A model generated the notes under the pieces. It saw only the letters and a list, made by a program, of their open reading frames with translations. It was not told where the DNA came from and ran no database searches. A stretch of 64,000 nucleotides of DNA from Rhizobiaceae bacterium (lineage in GTDB: Bacteria; Pseudomonadota; Alphaproteobacteria; Rhizobiales; Rhizobiaceae). The stretch lies in the NCBI GenBank assembly GCA_019635795.1, contig JAHBYV010000002.1:186001-250000 (forward strand), in the 5' to 3' direction. The translations under genes and the position numbers were made by a program. Within the stretch, counting starts at the first letter, position 1; every line of letters starts with the position of its first letter. Of this stretch, positions 63,701-64,000 are shown in pieces.

Positions 63701-64000
63701 TCAAATGTCGTAAGTTATCAGGTGATCCAGAACTTGAGACGGCAGCGTTTGATCCATCTGTCTGGATGGTTGCTCACAACCCGATTCCCCAACAATTCTG
63801 GCCGGAACACCAGCAACCGTCTTGTTGTGTGGAACTGAGGCCAACACCACAGAGCCAGCTGCAATCTTCGAGCAATGACCGACCTCGATATTGCCAAGAA
63901 TCTTGGCACCTGCGCCAATCAATACGCCGTTTCTGATCTTGGGATGGCGATCGCCACCTGCTTTGCCGGTTCCGCCCAGCGTCACGCCGTGGAGAATTGA
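63701..64000 (-). CDS. cysE: Serine O-acetyltransferase (3' part, runs off the window)
   Basis: The frame enters from beyond base 64000 (SILHGVTLGGTGK) and ends at 63701, giving 99 residues of the CysE C-terminal hexapeptide domain: RHPKIRNGVLIGAGAKILGN, EVGHCSKIAAGSVVLASVPH, TVAGVPARIVGESG. The C-terminal tail (QTLPSQVLDHLITYDI) matches the region that docks into cysteine synthase. SAT makes O-acetylserine for cysteine, the sulfur source used by the desulfurases of this window. The N-terminal helical domain is outside. Confidence 0.95.
   Translation of the reverse strand, partial: SILHGVTLGGTGKAGGDRHPKIRNGVLIGAGAKILGNIEVGHCSKIAAGSVVLASVPHNKTVAGVPARIVGESGCEQPSRQMDQTLPSQVLDHLITYDI

Noticed and set aside
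1-64000. tRNA, rRNA, insertion sequence, integrase or phage genes
   Set aside because: I looked for tRNA cloverleaf ends in the gaps, for transposase and integrase motifs in the frames and for terminal inverted repeats, and found none.

Overview
The window looks like chromosomal DNA of an alphaproteobacterium of the order Hyphomicrobiales (Rhizobiales). The evidence is order-level gene content: ntrY-ntrX-trkA-dat-hfq, a RirA-type Rrf2 regulator, a GPR/RgsE-like giant growth-pole protein, divK next to a DUF3572 gene and a dinB with a Cys-rich N-terminus, a ζ-type F1-ATPase inhibitor, an NDUFA12-like protein, and split purS/purQ. Genus cannot be read from sequence alone. No tRNA, rRNA, phage, transposase, plasmid or CRISPR locus is seen; the gene content is mostly conserved core.

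Layout. 1-6181 (minus): nitrogen-responsive NtrY/NtrX, TrkA, D-amino-acid transaminase and the 5' part of hfq. 6283-7639: folate genes folP-folK, divergent from a secreted DUF922 protease. 8317-9065: a [2Fe-2S] ferredoxin and a stand-alone Hpt protein. 9425-17077: a 2550-residue membrane-anchored coiled-coil protein with 76- and 29-residue repeats (GPR/RgsE type). 17130-19699: an MCE/Mla-like lipid transporter with lipoprotein, MCE protein and ATPase but no permease beside it. 19874-22399: DUF1289, a truncated aspartic-protease gene, an aldo-keto reductase and a secreted hydrolase, which looks rearranged. 22431-27866: an XdhC/CoxE/MoxR/MobA-like maturation cluster for molybdenum hydroxylases plus a flavin reductase, without the enzymes it would serve. 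27929-30695: substrate-binding protein, P1/NylC-like peptidase and DUF2259 protein as a coupled operon. 30795-34267: purB, TauE/SafE, dusA, TfoX-like. 34267-41221: a complete suf operon for Fe-S assembly, with an Irr-box-like palindrome upstream. 41444-49828: hydrolases, anmK, tyrS, FAA hydrolase, MaoC, GNAT, rirA, a ring-cleavage-type VOC protein, an aldolase and the ATPase inhibitor. 50088-52504: purC-purS-purQ, a lipoprotein and rpmG. 52816-59676: divK, DUF3572, dinB, DUF2155, NDUFA12-like, CAP lipoprotein, gatB, CBS protein, rhomboid. 59751-62196: a candidate small RNA, then PAS, tandem-PilZ and LapG-like genes. 62300-64000: gamma carbonic anhydrase, a small membrane protein, DUF3126 and the 3' part of cysE.

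Themes. Iron and Fe-S control are linked (RirA, suf operon, Irr-box candidate, ferredoxin). Polar growth and cell-cycle signalling recur (GPR, Hpt, DivK). Several partners that I expect beside these genes in relatives are absent: the Mla permease, the catalytic half of the aspartic protease, pleD next to divK, folB between folP and folK, and purL after purQ. The most notable uncatalogued element is a minus-strand small-RNA candidate of about 107 nt with its own promoter and a double-hairpin terminator at 59751-59891.
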